Below are positions 7,512 through 14,281 of a stretch of DNA of 16,600 nucleotides, piece after piece (positions within the stretch are counted from its first letter, which is position 1; the number at the start of each line of letters is the position of its first letter). Below the pieces are notes generated by a model that had not been told where the DNA came from, did no database searches, and worked only from the letters and a program-made list of their open reading frames with translations. Source of the stretch: an uncultured Gammaproteobacteria bacterium. Lineage in GTDB: Bacteria > Pseudomonadota > Gammaproteobacteria > GCA-002705445 > GCA-002716945. Where the stretch lies: NCBI GenBank assembly GCA_913046125.1, contig CAJWRL010000009.1, positions 1 to 16,600 on the forward strand, in the 5' to 3' direction. The translations under genes were made by a program, and so were the position numbers.

Positions 7512-8222
7512 ATGTATATCATTGTTAAATATATGATCATTTTTTTATGTATGTCACCAATACTTTCATATTCTGAGCCTCATCAATATAAAGCAGTTTA
7601 TAGTTTTTCGCTGAAGGGAATTGAATTTGCTAATTCAGAGCACAACCTCACTTATGATAAGAATAGAGATGAATGGTGTATAAACACTATAAGCTATACA
7701 GTAAATATTTTTAGTCTCAAAGAAGATACTAGAACAGAAAATAGTTGTTTTACTTTTCATAAAACTAACAACAGAGATTTAAACATACCATTGTTGAATG
7801 GTTACTTAGGATTTAAAAGTTATCACTTTAAGAGGATAAGATCGGAAGATATAACTAGTGTTGTTAGTAAAGTGATTGACAGTAAAGTAGTGTCTACCCT
7901 CAATGAAAAGGATGTTAGATATGATGACAATTCGAAACTTGATAGACTTACTGCTCAAATATTTGGTTATGCTCTTGGTGAGATAAATATAAATGATAAA
8001 GGTCGTGAGAGAAAATATACTTTTAGACATATTCGTGATGATAAGATTGAAACAATTTTTGGAGACACTAACGTTAAAATTATTAAAAAAGATATTGTTA
8101 ATAATAAAAGAAGCTCATTGATATGGTACTCAACGGACAATAACTACCTGCCAGTTATGATTGAGCAATATAGACTAGATAAACTAATGTTTAGAGCAAC
8201 GCTAAAGAGCTTCGAAGATTAA
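7512..8222 (+). CDS. DUF3108 periplasmic protein
   Basis: A 236-residue protein with an N-terminal signal peptide (hydrophobic 6-18, probably cut after Ser-Tyr-Ser near residue 21). The remainder fits the DUF3108 family: YKAVYSFSLKGIEFANSEHNL at the mature N-terminus, a long beta-rich middle, and LDRLTAQIFGYAL, which matches the family LDRLSxQ segment. It lies directly after purN, the same place that DUF3108 proteins occupy in Pseudomonas and relatives, so the context supports the family call. The molecular function of DUF3108 is not established; a periplasmic beta-barrel-like or lipid-binding fold is plausible. A second Met at residue 8 could be the start. The stop codon directly abuts the convergent argG stop. 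Confidence 0.85.
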   Translation: MYIIVKYMIIFLCMSPILSYSEPHQYKAVYSFSLKGIEFANSEHNLTYDKNRDEWCINTISYTVNIFSLKEDTRTENSCFTFHKTNNRDLNIPLLNGYLGFKSYHFKRIRSEDITSVVSKVIDSKVVSTLNEKDVRYDDNSKLDRLTAQIFGYALGEININDKGRERKYTFRHIRDDKIETIFGDTNVKIIKKDIVNNKRSSLIWYSTDNNYLPVMIEQYRLDKLMFRATLKSFED

Positions 8223-9419
8223 TTATTTGTGCCTTGTTTTTAATCTTAAAGAGTTAATTTTTATAAAGCCCTCTGCATCTCTTTGGTCATATGCTCCAGA
8301 GTCGTTCTCGAATGTCGATAAGTCCTCGGAATACAACGATTTTGGTGATTTTCTACCCTCAACAATAACATTGCCTTTGAATAGTTTCACTCTCACAGTC
8401 CCTGATACCTTTGCTTGTGTTTGGTCTATCAAATTTTGTATTGACTCTCTCTCGGGACTAAACCAGTAGCCATTGTAAATGAGTCTAGAATATCTATTTG
8501 TTAAATCCTCTTTTAAATGAAGCAGTTCTCTATCAAGAGTAATTGATTCCATTGCTTTATGTGCTTTAAAATAGATTGTTCCACCTGGTGTCTCGTAACA
8601 ACCTCTTGATTTGATTCCAACATATCTGTTTTCTACTATATCATCCCTACCTATGCCATGATTACCTGCCATGATATTTAAATGATGAAGTGCATTCGAA
8701 GGACTCATTTTCTTGCCATTGACGGCAGAAATATCACCCTTGGTGAAGGTAAGATCTAAACGCTGTGGTTTTGATTTGCTATTTTCAAGTGATTTAGTTC
8801 TTAGCCACATAGATTCTTCTGGTTTCCTCCATGGATCTTCAAGTATCCCTCCTTCATATGATGTATGTAAAATATTTGCATCCATTGAATAAGGACTTTT
8901 TTTTCCATGATCAAAATCAACTGCGATTTGATGTTTTTTAGCATATCTCATCAAATCAGATCTAGAAACGAAGTCCCATTCTCTCCATGGCGCTATTACT
9001 TTTATTTTTGGATTTAATGCATAGGCGGCTAGTTCAAACCTAACTTGATCATTTCCTTTACCTGTTGCACCATGACATATGTAATCAGCTTTTTCTTTTT
9101 TTGCTATTTCTATAAGCCGTTTGCTGATTAATGGTCTTGCAATTGACGTTCCTAAAAAATATTCTCCTTCATAAATCGCATTTGCTCTAAACATTGGATA
9201 TACGTAATTTTTAACAAAATCTTCACGTAAATCCTCAATATAAATTTTTTTGATACCTAATTTTTTTGCTTTAACCCTAGCATCTCTTGTTTCCTCTCCC
9301 TGCCCAATGTCTGCGGTAAAGGTGACTACTTCAAGGTCATGCTCTTCCATAAGCCATTTCGCAATGACGGAAGTATCCAAGCCACCAGAGTAAGCTAGAA
9401 CAACCTTCCTAGACCTCAT
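8223..9419 (-). CDS. argG: Argininosuccinate synthase
   Basis: ArgG joins citrulline and aspartate with ATP in the seventh step of arginine synthesis. The 398-residue protein is the common bacterial short type, not the longer E. coli form of about 447. Visible are the PP-loop nucleotide-binding motif AYSGGLDTS (9-17), EGEYFLGTSIARPLI (84-98), the HGATGKGNDQVRFE segment (116-129) that binds citrulline and aspartate, and KSPYSMDANILHTSYEGG near 183-200. The start overlaps moaE by 11 bp, with AGAGGA about five bases upstream inside moaE. It is thus the last gene of a molybdenum cofactor operon, an unusual partner for an arginine gene. No arginine operator was seen. Confidence 0.96.
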   Translation of the reverse strand: MRSRKVVLAYSGGLDTSVIAKWLMEEHDLEVVTFTADIGQGEETRDARVKAKKLGIKKIYIEDLREDFVKNYVYPMFRANAIYEGEYFLGTSIARPLISKRLIEIAKKEKADYICHGATGKGNDQVRFELAAYALNPKIKVIAPWREWDFVSRSDLMRYAKKHQIAVDFDHGKKSPYSMDANILHTSYEGGILEDPWRKPEESMWLRTKSLENSKSKPQRLDLTFTKGDISAVNGKKMSPSNALHHLNIMAGNHGIGRDDIVENRYVGIKSRGCYETPGGTIYFKAHKAMESITLDRELLHLKEDLTNRYSRLIYNGYWFSPERESIQNLIDQTQAKVSGTVRVKLFKGNVIVEGRKSPKSLYSEDLSTFENDSGAYDQRDAEGFIKINSLRLKTRHK

Positions 9420-9867
9420 TCATATCCTCTGATATTTCTGCTTGAGGTTCTACCCACCTAAAACCTTTATCAGTAGATTCCTTTTTCCAAAAAGGAGCTT
9501 CACTTTTTAATGCTTCCATGATTTCTCTAGTCGCTTCGAATGCATCTTCTCTGTGTTCAGACCATGTTGCAACTAAAACAATCGGATCTGATGGACTAAC
9601 AAGACCGACTCTGTGCAAAATTATAGTATCGATAATCTTATATTTTTTGATAGTGTTCTCGGAAATCTTCTCAAGGTAGGACTCAGTCATCTCAGGATAA
9701 TGTTGTAATTCCATAGACTTTATCTCATCGCCAGAATTAATATCTCTCATAGTCCCTAAAAAAACACTGCATGCGCCTATATTTTTTCTATCTTTCAGCT
9801 GAGACTTTTTATAGTCAACAAGCTTCTGCCACGGATCAAACTCTTCATTTATAATTTCAATATACAT
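9409..9867 (-). CDS. moaE: Molybdopterin synthase catalytic subunit MoaE
   Basis: MoaE is the large subunit of molybdopterin synthase, which uses MoaD-thiocarboxylate to put two sulfurs into cyclic pyranopterin phosphate. The 152-residue protein has the family pattern: FLGTMRD with Arg41, LQHYPEM (54-60), ILHRVGLVSPSDPIVLV (83-99), the EHREDAF helix (104-110), and the active-site lysines Lys121 and Lys128 in LKSEAPFWKKE, matching E. coli K119 and K126. It starts two bases after moaD stops; GGTGG at the moaD C-terminal Gly codons may act as its ribosome binding site. argG follows with an 11 bp overlap. Confidence 0.95.
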   Translation of the reverse strand: MYIEIINEEFDPWQKLVDYKKSQLKDRKNIGACSVFLGTMRDINSGDEIKSMELQHYPEMTESYLEKISENTIKKYKIIDTIILHRVGLVSPSDPIVLVATWSEHREDAFEATREIMEALKSEAPFWKKESTDKGFRWVEPQAEISEDMNEV

Positions 9868-9869
9868 AT

Positions 9870-10103
9870 TTAACCACCTGTCACTGGGGGAAAGAAAGCA
9901 ACTTCATCCTCATCTCTAAGTAAATAGTTTTCATCTACATACTCATGATTCACTGCCGTCATAACCTTACCAGCATATTTTATATTTTTTGAAACATCTG
10001 TCCAAACTTCTCCAACAGTCATTTCATGCTGGAGTACTATTTTTTCAGAAGTCTTTCCTACTGCATCGCTGATACTTGCAAAGTATTTTACTACAATTAC
10101 CAT
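9870..10103 (-). CDS. moaD: Molybdopterin synthase sulfur-carrier subunit MoaD
   Basis: MoaD is a ubiquitin-like sulfur carrier whose C-terminal glycine is adenylated by MoeB and turned into a thiocarboxylate for MoaE. From the ATG at 10103 it is 77 residues with a DEDEVAFFPPVTGG C-terminus identical in pattern to E. coli MoaD, including the essential final Gly-Gly. The N-terminus VIVVKYFASISDAVGK aligns with E. coli IKVLFFAQVRELVGT. An in-frame ATG at 10124 would add seven unconserved residues, and it falls inside the predicted promoter, before the expected transcription start. There is no Shine-Dalgarno at either start. Confidence 0.92.
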   Translation of the reverse strand: MVIVVKYFASISDAVGKTSEKIVLQHEMTVGEVWTDVSKNIKYAGKVMTAVNHEYVDENYLLRDEDEVAFFPPVTGG

Positions 10104-10115
10104 TATTATGAGTGA

Positions 10116-10144
10116 ATGATACATATATGTTTGAGTAAGTTCAA
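10116..10144 (-). promoter_or_regulatory. Predicted sigma70-type promoter of moaD-moaE-argG
   Basis: Read on minus: TTGAAC (10144-10139), a 17-base spacer, then TATCAT (10121-10116). That is four of six and five of six consensus matches at ideal spacing. The transcription start would fall at about 10109, six bases before the moaD ATG at 10103, giving a nearly leaderless message. The -35 overlaps an AT-rich imperfect inverted repeat, and the spacer holds the palindrome ACATATATGT (10121-10130). Confidence 0.5.
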
Positions 10145-10160
10145 ATATAATGTATGAGGG

Positions 10161-10418
10161 TTATGCTCGAGTCCTTCCTTTATTACTAAAAACGACTCCT
10201 AATAAGATCGATAGGTAACATACAATCAAATAGATCCAGTTGCCATCATTCAATGCTGGATAGATCGGGATTAGAGGAAAAAACATTGCTGTTCCTATAA
10301 AGCCTACAAGGATGTGGAACACACCATAATCTGGAAACATTTGAGCTAATATCTCAAAACCAGCGGCTAAAGCTGAAAGTATCGCAATTGAATAGAAAAT
10401 ATATGACAAGACTCTCAC
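10161..10418 (-). CDS. Small three-segment membrane protein in the molybdenum cofactor cluster
   Basis: I do not recognise this 85-residue protein. It has three hydrophobic segments, about residues 4-24, 32-52 and 61-79, with a short Lys/Arg-rich C-terminal tail (NKGRTRA). Loops are short, with a Pro-Asp-Tyr between segments 1 and 2 and an Asn-Asp-Gly before segment 3. It begins with GTG at 10418, one base after the moaA stop, and has the strongest ribosome binding site in the window (GGAGGA, 10423-10428) inside the last codons of moaA. That placement says it is a real gene, translationally coupled to moaA. It sits between moaA and moaD, so a role linked to molybdenum cofactor or molybdate is possible but unproven. 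Confidence 0.72.
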   Translation of the reverse strand: MRVLSYIFYSIAILSALAAGFEILAQMFPDYGVFHILVGFIGTAMFFPLIPIYPALNDGNWIYLIVCYLSILLGVVFSNKGRTRA

Positions 10419-10419
10419 A

Positions 10420-11442
10420 TTATCCTCCGATGTAAGACATTTCGACCTTAGGTAGATCTCTTTTTGATGAAAATCTTATCTGAGAGTACTGATCTGAGCG
10501 TTCCATCCAGATTTTTTTGAAGAACTCTAAAAGTTTTTCCTCATAATTATCAGATCTTATTACGCTTTTGATATCAAATCCATTGCTTGCGAATAAGCAG
10601 GTGAATAGTTTGCCATCTACAGAAAGTCTTGCTCTGTTACAGCTTGAGCAAAAGGGTTGGGTAATGGAAGATATTAATCCAATTGAAGAATTACTATCTT
10701 TAATATGCCATTTTTTTGCTGTTGAGGAAGTCTCTGTTTTCATTTGCTTAAGACCATAATGCTCATTTATACTCTCAAGTAGACTCTCAGATGAGACAAC
10801 TTTGCTTGGGTCCCATTTATTTGACTCACCAACATCCATATACTCTATGAATCTGATCTCAGATTTAAAATTTTTCATATGATTGATAATATCTATTACC
10901 TCATCATCATTGACATCCTTTATAACAACAGTATTTGTTTTTATAATATTAAAGTGCTTTTCAATGCTCTCTAAAAGAGGCATTAAGTTGAAATTTTTTT
11001 TTGTACCATTAATAACAGAGATTTTATCTTTATCCAATGTATCTAAGCTTAGGGTAATTGAGTCCAGGCCTGATTTTTTGAGTTCACTTACTTTATCATC
11101 TGATAACAAAGAGCCATTTGTTGTCATGCTAACACGATCAAGCATGACCTCTGTTTTGAGCTTAAAGATAAGTTTATCAATATTTTTTCTCAAAAGAGGT
11201 TCACCTCCTGTGATACGAACTTTCTTCAAACCTATTTTTTTTAGGAGTTTGCAGATATCAATTATCTCCTCATATGACAAAATATTGCCCTGAGATATGT
11301 AACTATAGTCTTTATTAAATATATCGGAGGGCATACAATAGCTGCACCTAAAATTACATCGATCAGTTACAGATATTCTTAAATACTCAAAATTTCTTGA
11401 TAGTTTGTCTGTTACAGTGTTAGCCACAAAATTTGCACTCAT
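10420..11442 (-). CDS. moaA: GTP 3',8-cyclase MoaA (radical SAM)
   Basis: MoaA is the radical SAM enzyme that, with MoaC, turns GTP into cyclic pyranopterin monophosphate, the first step of molybdenum cofactor synthesis. The 340-residue protein has the N-terminal cluster C29-x3-C33-x2-C36 (DRCNFRCSYC), the GGEP SAM motif (79-82), the TTNG and SLDT strand motifs, and the second, substrate-binding cluster C265-x2-C268-x13-C282 with Arg270 and Arg272. The C-terminus ends in Gly-Gly, the conserved tail needed for the first reaction. It overlaps moeB by 23 bp. The two Gly codons (GGA GGA) double as the ribosome binding site of the next gene. No moaC is in the window, so its partner must be elsewhere. 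Confidence 0.96.
   Translation of the reverse strand: MSANFVANTVTDKLSRNFEYLRISVTDRCNFRCSYCMPSDIFNKDYSYISQGNILSYEEIIDICKLLKKIGLKKVRITGGEPLLRKNIDKLIFKLKTEVMLDRVSMTTNGSLLSDDKVSELKKSGLDSITLSLDTLDKDKISVINGTKKNFNLMPLLESIEKHFNIIKTNTVVIKDVNDDEVIDIINHMKNFKSEIRFIEYMDVGESNKWDPSKVVSSESLLESINEHYGLKQMKTETSSTAKKWHIKDSNSSIGLISSITQPFCSSCNRARLSVDGKLFTCLFASNGFDIKSVIRSDNYEEKLLEFFKKIWMERSDQYSQIRFSSKRDLPKVEMSYIGG
10423..10428 (-). promoter_or_regulatory. Ribosome binding site inside moaA C-terminal Gly-Gly codons
   Basis: GGAGGA on minus, four bases before the GTG start at 10418. The same six bases encode the last two residues of MoaA, glycine-glycine. It supports the non-ATG start of the small membrane protein. 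Confidence 0.7.
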
Positions 11443-12187
11443 GATCTTTGTTTATATTTATAGTCTTAAACTCATAATTTTTCATATCGATCAACATTAA
11501 TTTACTACCGAAATTATCACCTATGTTACAAATTAACTTAATACATTCTGTTGCTAGCATCGTACCTACAAGCCCAGTGACACTTCCAAGTATTCCTGAA
11601 TCGAGACATGATGGAGAAGTGTCTGGCAAATCGTTATATAGGCATCTGTAACATGGCATGTCATCAAGGTCATTTCTAAAAGTAGCAATCTGACCCTGCA
11701 TTTTTATTGCCGCTCCACTTATTAGCGGTATCTTATTCGCTATTGAGATATTATTAATTTCACTCCTAGTTTGAAAGTTATCTGTACAGTCTATAATGTA
11801 GTCATAATCTTTGAGCAGATCTTTATCAAATTTATTATCAATTTTTCTTGGAATTGACTTAATATCTATCTCTGAATTCAATGATTGAAGATTTTTTTTT
11901 GCTGCCTCAGCTTTTTTTTCAGATATATCATCTTCAGAGAATAAGACTTGACGATTTAAATTAGATAAAGACACATGATCAAAATCAATTAAACACAAAT
12001 GGCCTACTCCTGATGATGCTAGATATGTAGCTGCGGGGCATCCAATTCCTCCCAAACCAATTACTGCTACTTTTGATTTAAGAAGAGATAATTGACCGTC
12101 TATGTCTATCTCTGGTAAAACAATATTTCTGTTATATCTCAGAAGATCTTTATCTTGAAGTTCAGCCTTTGTTTTTTTGGCTTGCAT
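11420..12187 (-). CDS. moeB: MoeB/ThiF-type adenylyltransferase (molybdopterin synthase activating enzyme)
   Basis: MoeB adenylates the C-terminal glycine of MoaD so it can accept sulfur. From the ATG at 12187 it is 255 residues, close to E. coli MoeB (249). Visible are LLRYNRNIVLPEIDIDGQ at the N-terminus, the nucleotide-binding GLGGIG (44-49), SLSNLNRQVLFS, DCTDNFQTR near 134-141, SGAAIKMQGQ, the zinc pairs C179-x2-C182 and C251-x2-C254, and Cys194 at the site equivalent to E. coli Cys187. The open frame continues upstream to 12259, but those residues are not conserved and the 12187 start aligns with E. coli. It overlaps DUF1244 by 26 bp and moaA by 23 bp. Presence of moaD, moaE and moaA favours MoeB over ThiF. 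Confidence 0.92.
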   Translation of the reverse strand: MQAKKTKAELQDKDLLRYNRNIVLPEIDIDGQLSLLKSKVAVIGLGGIGCPAATYLASSGVGHLCLIDFDHVSLSNLNRQVLFSEDDISEKKAEAAKKNLQSLNSEIDIKSIPRKIDNKFDKDLLKDYDYIIDCTDNFQTRSEINNISIANKIPLISGAAIKMQGQIATFRNDLDDMPCYRCLYNDLPDTSPSCLDSGILGSVTGLVGTMLATECIKLICNIGDNFGSKLMLIDMKNYEFKTININKDHECKFCG

Positions 12188-12455
12188 TGAATTTTTCCAG
12201 CTGTTCTTTAGTAGCTTCTTTTTGATGTTTATTTTTGTACTCATCATATGGCATACCATAAACTAACTCTCTAGCTTGATCGTATGATATTTCCTCTCCA
12301 TGAGTTGTTGATTCTGAGACATACCATTTAGAGATACAGTTTCTACAAAAATTAGCTAAGTTCATCAGATCAATATTCTGCACTTCGGGGTTATCTTGTA
12401 AGTGCCTTACTATCCGTCTAAATGTAGCTGCTTCAATTTCTGTTTTTTTATCCAT
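12162..12455 (-). CDS. DUF1244 family protein
   Basis: A 97-residue cytoplasmic protein matching the DUF1244 family nearly end to end: AATFRRIVRHLQ near the N-terminus, VQNIDLMNLANFCRNCISKWY (25-45, with Cys37 and Cys40), and VYGMPYDEYKNKHQKEAT (65-82). The family is common in proteobacteria and has a solved structure but no established function. It is the first gene of the block that continues with moeB and moaA, and its 3' end overlaps moeB by 26 bp. A likely promoter (12462-12489) would start transcription at or next to the ATG. The Cys-x-x-Cys might bind a metal or be redox-active, which is inference. Confidence 0.9.
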   Translation of the reverse strand: MDKKTEIEAATFRRIVRHLQDNPEVQNIDLMNLANFCRNCISKWYVSESTTHGEEISYDQARELVYGMPYDEYKNKHQKEATKEQLEKFNASQKNKG

Positions 12456-12461
12456 GGTTTA

Positions 12462-12489
12462 ATGATACTACAGATCAATCTCTGGTGAA
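12462..12489 (-). promoter_or_regulatory. Predicted promoter of DUF1244-moeB-moaA block
   Basis: On minus: TTCACC (12489-12484, four of six to consensus), a 16-base spacer, and TATCAT (12467-12462, five of six). The -10 ends six bases before the ATG at 12455, so the predicted transcription start coincides with the A of the start codon, implying a leaderless message. No Shine-Dalgarno precedes this ATG, which agrees. Confidence 0.4.
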
Positions 12490-12494
12490 ATAAA

Positions 12495-13376
12495 TTAAGG
12501 AATAGAATTAGCTAGCTTAATACCAAATAGAATTACTAGAAGGCCAAGAATATAATTCCAGCTGAATTGATCATTAAGAATAATGATACCAAACAGGATA
12601 GCCCATAGTGGTATTAAAAAATTCATCATTGAAATAAATGATGCTCCCTCACTCTGCAATATTTGAAAATAAATTACTGTAGCGATAGCTGTACACAAAA
12701 CCCCAAGAAGTAAAATATTCATATCTAGTAGAAGGTTAGAATAACTTGGTTTCGATTGATCTATGAATATTAAATAGATAGTCATGAAAAAGGTCGCAAA
12801 TAAAATTGTACCTGTTGATGCACTAAGCGGATCAGTAATTTTATATTTCTTGCCATAGATTGCTGCAAATGCATAAAGTGTTGCTCCCAATATTACTAAT
12901 AATTGGGATTCAAATGTTTCGCTTATAGAGTTATCAATAAATAAATCATCCCGATATATAAGAATAAATACACCTAGGAAAGATATTATAAAGCCTATAA
13001 ATTTCTGTTTATTCATTTTTTCATCGTCTAAAAACAGATGAGAAAGTAAGATAGTGGAGATTGGCATTGTAGCCATCAATATGCCGGCCATCGCACTATC
13101 AATATTCTTCTGACCAGTGATAATTGCAATAAATGGAATAACAATACCCACCAAGCTCATGAATAGGTAATAATTTACTTGAGCAAGATTTATTGAAAAT
13201 CTTTTATATAAAAAATATATCAGTGCGACTAAAAACACCGATCCTGAAATAAGCCTTCCTGCAACGATCACCTCTGGCGTGAATGAGTCTAGAGCCATCT
13301 TATTAAGGGTGAATGCCCCGCCCCATATAGCAGATAGTAAAATTAGTAGGAACCAGTTAGATTTGACTAAATTCAT
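12495..13376 (-). CDS. EamA-family (drug/metabolite transporter) membrane exporter
   Basis: A 293-residue inner-membrane protein with about ten hydrophobic segments arranged as two EamA repeats, the mark of the drug/metabolite transporter superfamily. The first repeat opens with LSAIWGGAFTLNKMAL (15-30) and includes AGRLISGS and SAMAGILMATMPI; the second ends with a Gly-Ile-rich helix. Members export amino acids, nucleotides or other metabolites, and the substrate cannot be told from sequence. It is on the same strand as, and 39 bases upstream of, DUF1244, but an apparent promoter lies in that gap. It diverges from the MOSC gene with only 20 bases between start codons. No Shine-Dalgarno was seen. 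Confidence 0.88.
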   Translation of the reverse strand: MNLVKSNWFLLILLSAIWGGAFTLNKMALDSFTPEVIVAGRLISGSVFLVALIYFLYKRFSINLAQVNYYLFMSLVGIVIPFIAIITGQKNIDSAMAGILMATMPISTILLSHLFLDDEKMNKQKFIGFIISFLGVFILIYRDDLFIDNSISETFESQLLVILGATLYAFAAIYGKKYKITDPLSASTGTILFATFFMTIYLIFIDQSKPSYSNLLLDMNILLLGVLCTAIATVIYFQILQSEGASFISMMNFLIPLWAILFGIIILNDQFSWNYILGLLVILFGIKLANSIP

Positions 13377-13381
13377 GTTAA

Positions 13382-13387
13382 TATCAT
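13382..13387 (+). promoter_or_regulatory. Possible -10 element of the MOSC gene
   Basis: TATCAT placed nine bases before the MOSC ATG. TTGACT (13363-13368) upstream is a five-of-six -35, but the spacing is only 13 bases, too short for a normal promoter. Listed because the same hexamer stands in a similar position before moaD and DUF1244. Confidence 0.22.
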
Positions 13388-13396
13388 TGAAAGCAT

Positions 13397-14056
13397 ATGA
13401 AAATTTTATCTATAAATACTTCTGAACCACAAAAGGTTATTTTTAATGGTAAAGAGCTTATCACAAGTATCTATAAAAAGCCTGTTTCAAAAAAGGTGCA
13501 AGTGACACCCCAAGGCATAGAAGGTGACAGGCAAGCTGATTTAAGTGTTCATGGTGGTTTTGATAAAGCAGTATATGGGTATTCTTACACTCATTACAAA
13601 CTATGGGGTGAACGTTTAGAAAAAGATTTCAAAGAATTTGGACTGGTTGGAGAAAATCTAACAATTGATGAGTTTGATGAAAACACTATAAACATCGGCG
13701 ACAGATTCCAGATAAATGATTGTATTCTTCAAGTCAGTCAACCAAGGATTCCTTGTTATAAAATTGGGATTAAAATGAATAGCAGAGATTTTCCTAAAAT
13801 GTTTTCTCAATCAGGTCTACTTGGAAGCTATTTCAGAGTTATCCAACAGGGTAGCATTGAAACCGGTGATCAAATAGAGAAGGTCCATTCAGAAGAAAAT
13901 TCAATGAGCCTAAAAGAAATAGCCTCTGTCCTATTTGTAGATATTAAGAACATAGGCCTAATGAAAAAAGCGCTCGATATTAAACCTTTAACTGAAGAGA
14001 TCAAAGAAAAATTCAGAGAAAGGCTCATGAAACTTGGTGATTTTTCTTCGCTCTAA
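13397..14056 (+). CDS. MOSC domain protein, YiiM-like
   Basis: A 219-residue protein with a MOSC domain, the fold shared with molybdenum cofactor sulfurases and the E. coli proteins YiiM and YcbX. Visible marks are GIEGDRQADLSVHGGFDKAVY (40-60), GLVGENLTI (82-90), GDRF near 101, and QPRIPCYK with the conserved Cys120. The order and spacing follow E. coli YiiM (224 residues), whose members detoxify N-hydroxylated bases with the molybdenum cofactor. The C-terminal tail after about residue 150 corresponds to the YiiM 3-alpha region. Its proximity to the moa genes fits a cofactor-linked role, but the substrate is unknown. First of a three-gene run with the zinc-finger gene and hisI. Confidence 0.88.
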   Translation: MKILSINTSEPQKVIFNGKELITSIYKKPVSKKVQVTPQGIEGDRQADLSVHGGFDKAVYGYSYTHYKLWGERLEKDFKEFGLVGENLTIDEFDENTINIGDRFQINDCILQVSQPRIPCYKIGIKMNSRDFPKMFSQSGLLGSYFRVIQQGSIETGDQIEKVHSEENSMSLKEIASVLFVDIKNIGLMKKALDIKPLTEEIKEKFRERLMKLGDFSSL

Positions 14057-14059
14057 AAT

Positions 14060-14281
14060 ATGATTAAACGTCAAAATCTTAAGGTTGTTGAAAATACAGT
14101 AAATAAAGTTTCATGCGCAGGTGACGAAAAGTCTGGTAAACATCCTTTAGTATATTTAACTATAAAAGATGGAAGTGCAGAATGTTATTACTGTGGTAAA
14201 ATGTTCGTTACTAAAGATACTCATGAGAAATACCTCAATAAAGTGAGAAAGAAATTTAAGAAAGCAGCTAAAAATGTTTAA
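14060..14281 (+). CDS. Small CHCC zinc-finger protein
   Basis: A 73-residue protein of the zf-CHCC type, related to the zinc-binding domain of the complex I accessory subunit NDUFS6. Predicted ligands are Cys19, His28, Cys42 and Cys45, in SCAGDEKSGKHPLVYLTI and ECYYCGKMFV. The GHP of most members is Lys-His-Pro here. The C-terminal 20 residues are strongly basic. It starts three bases after the MOSC gene and overlaps hisI by 8 bp, so it is very likely co-transcribed with both. Bacterial members have no agreed function. Confidence 0.88.
   Translation: MIKRQNLKVVENTVNKVSCAGDEKSGKHPLVYLTIKDGSAECYYCGKMFVTKDTHEKYLNKVRKKFKKAAKNV

Noticed and set aside
10121..10150. AT-rich inverted repeat in the gap upstream of moaD as a terminator or molybdenum-responsive RNA
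   Set aside because: The stem is short, bulged and nearly all A-T, it coincides with a good -35, and there is no conserved Moco-riboswitch-like structure in a gap this short.
10883..11293. Open frame of 136 codons on plus inside moaA
   Set aside because: Low-complexity Ser/Leu/Phe-rich antisense frame of moaA; no start signal and no recognisable motif.
12188..12259. Longer moeB start at 12259
   Set aside because: The extra 24 residues run deep inside DUF1244 and are not conserved; 12187 aligns with the known MoeB N-terminus.
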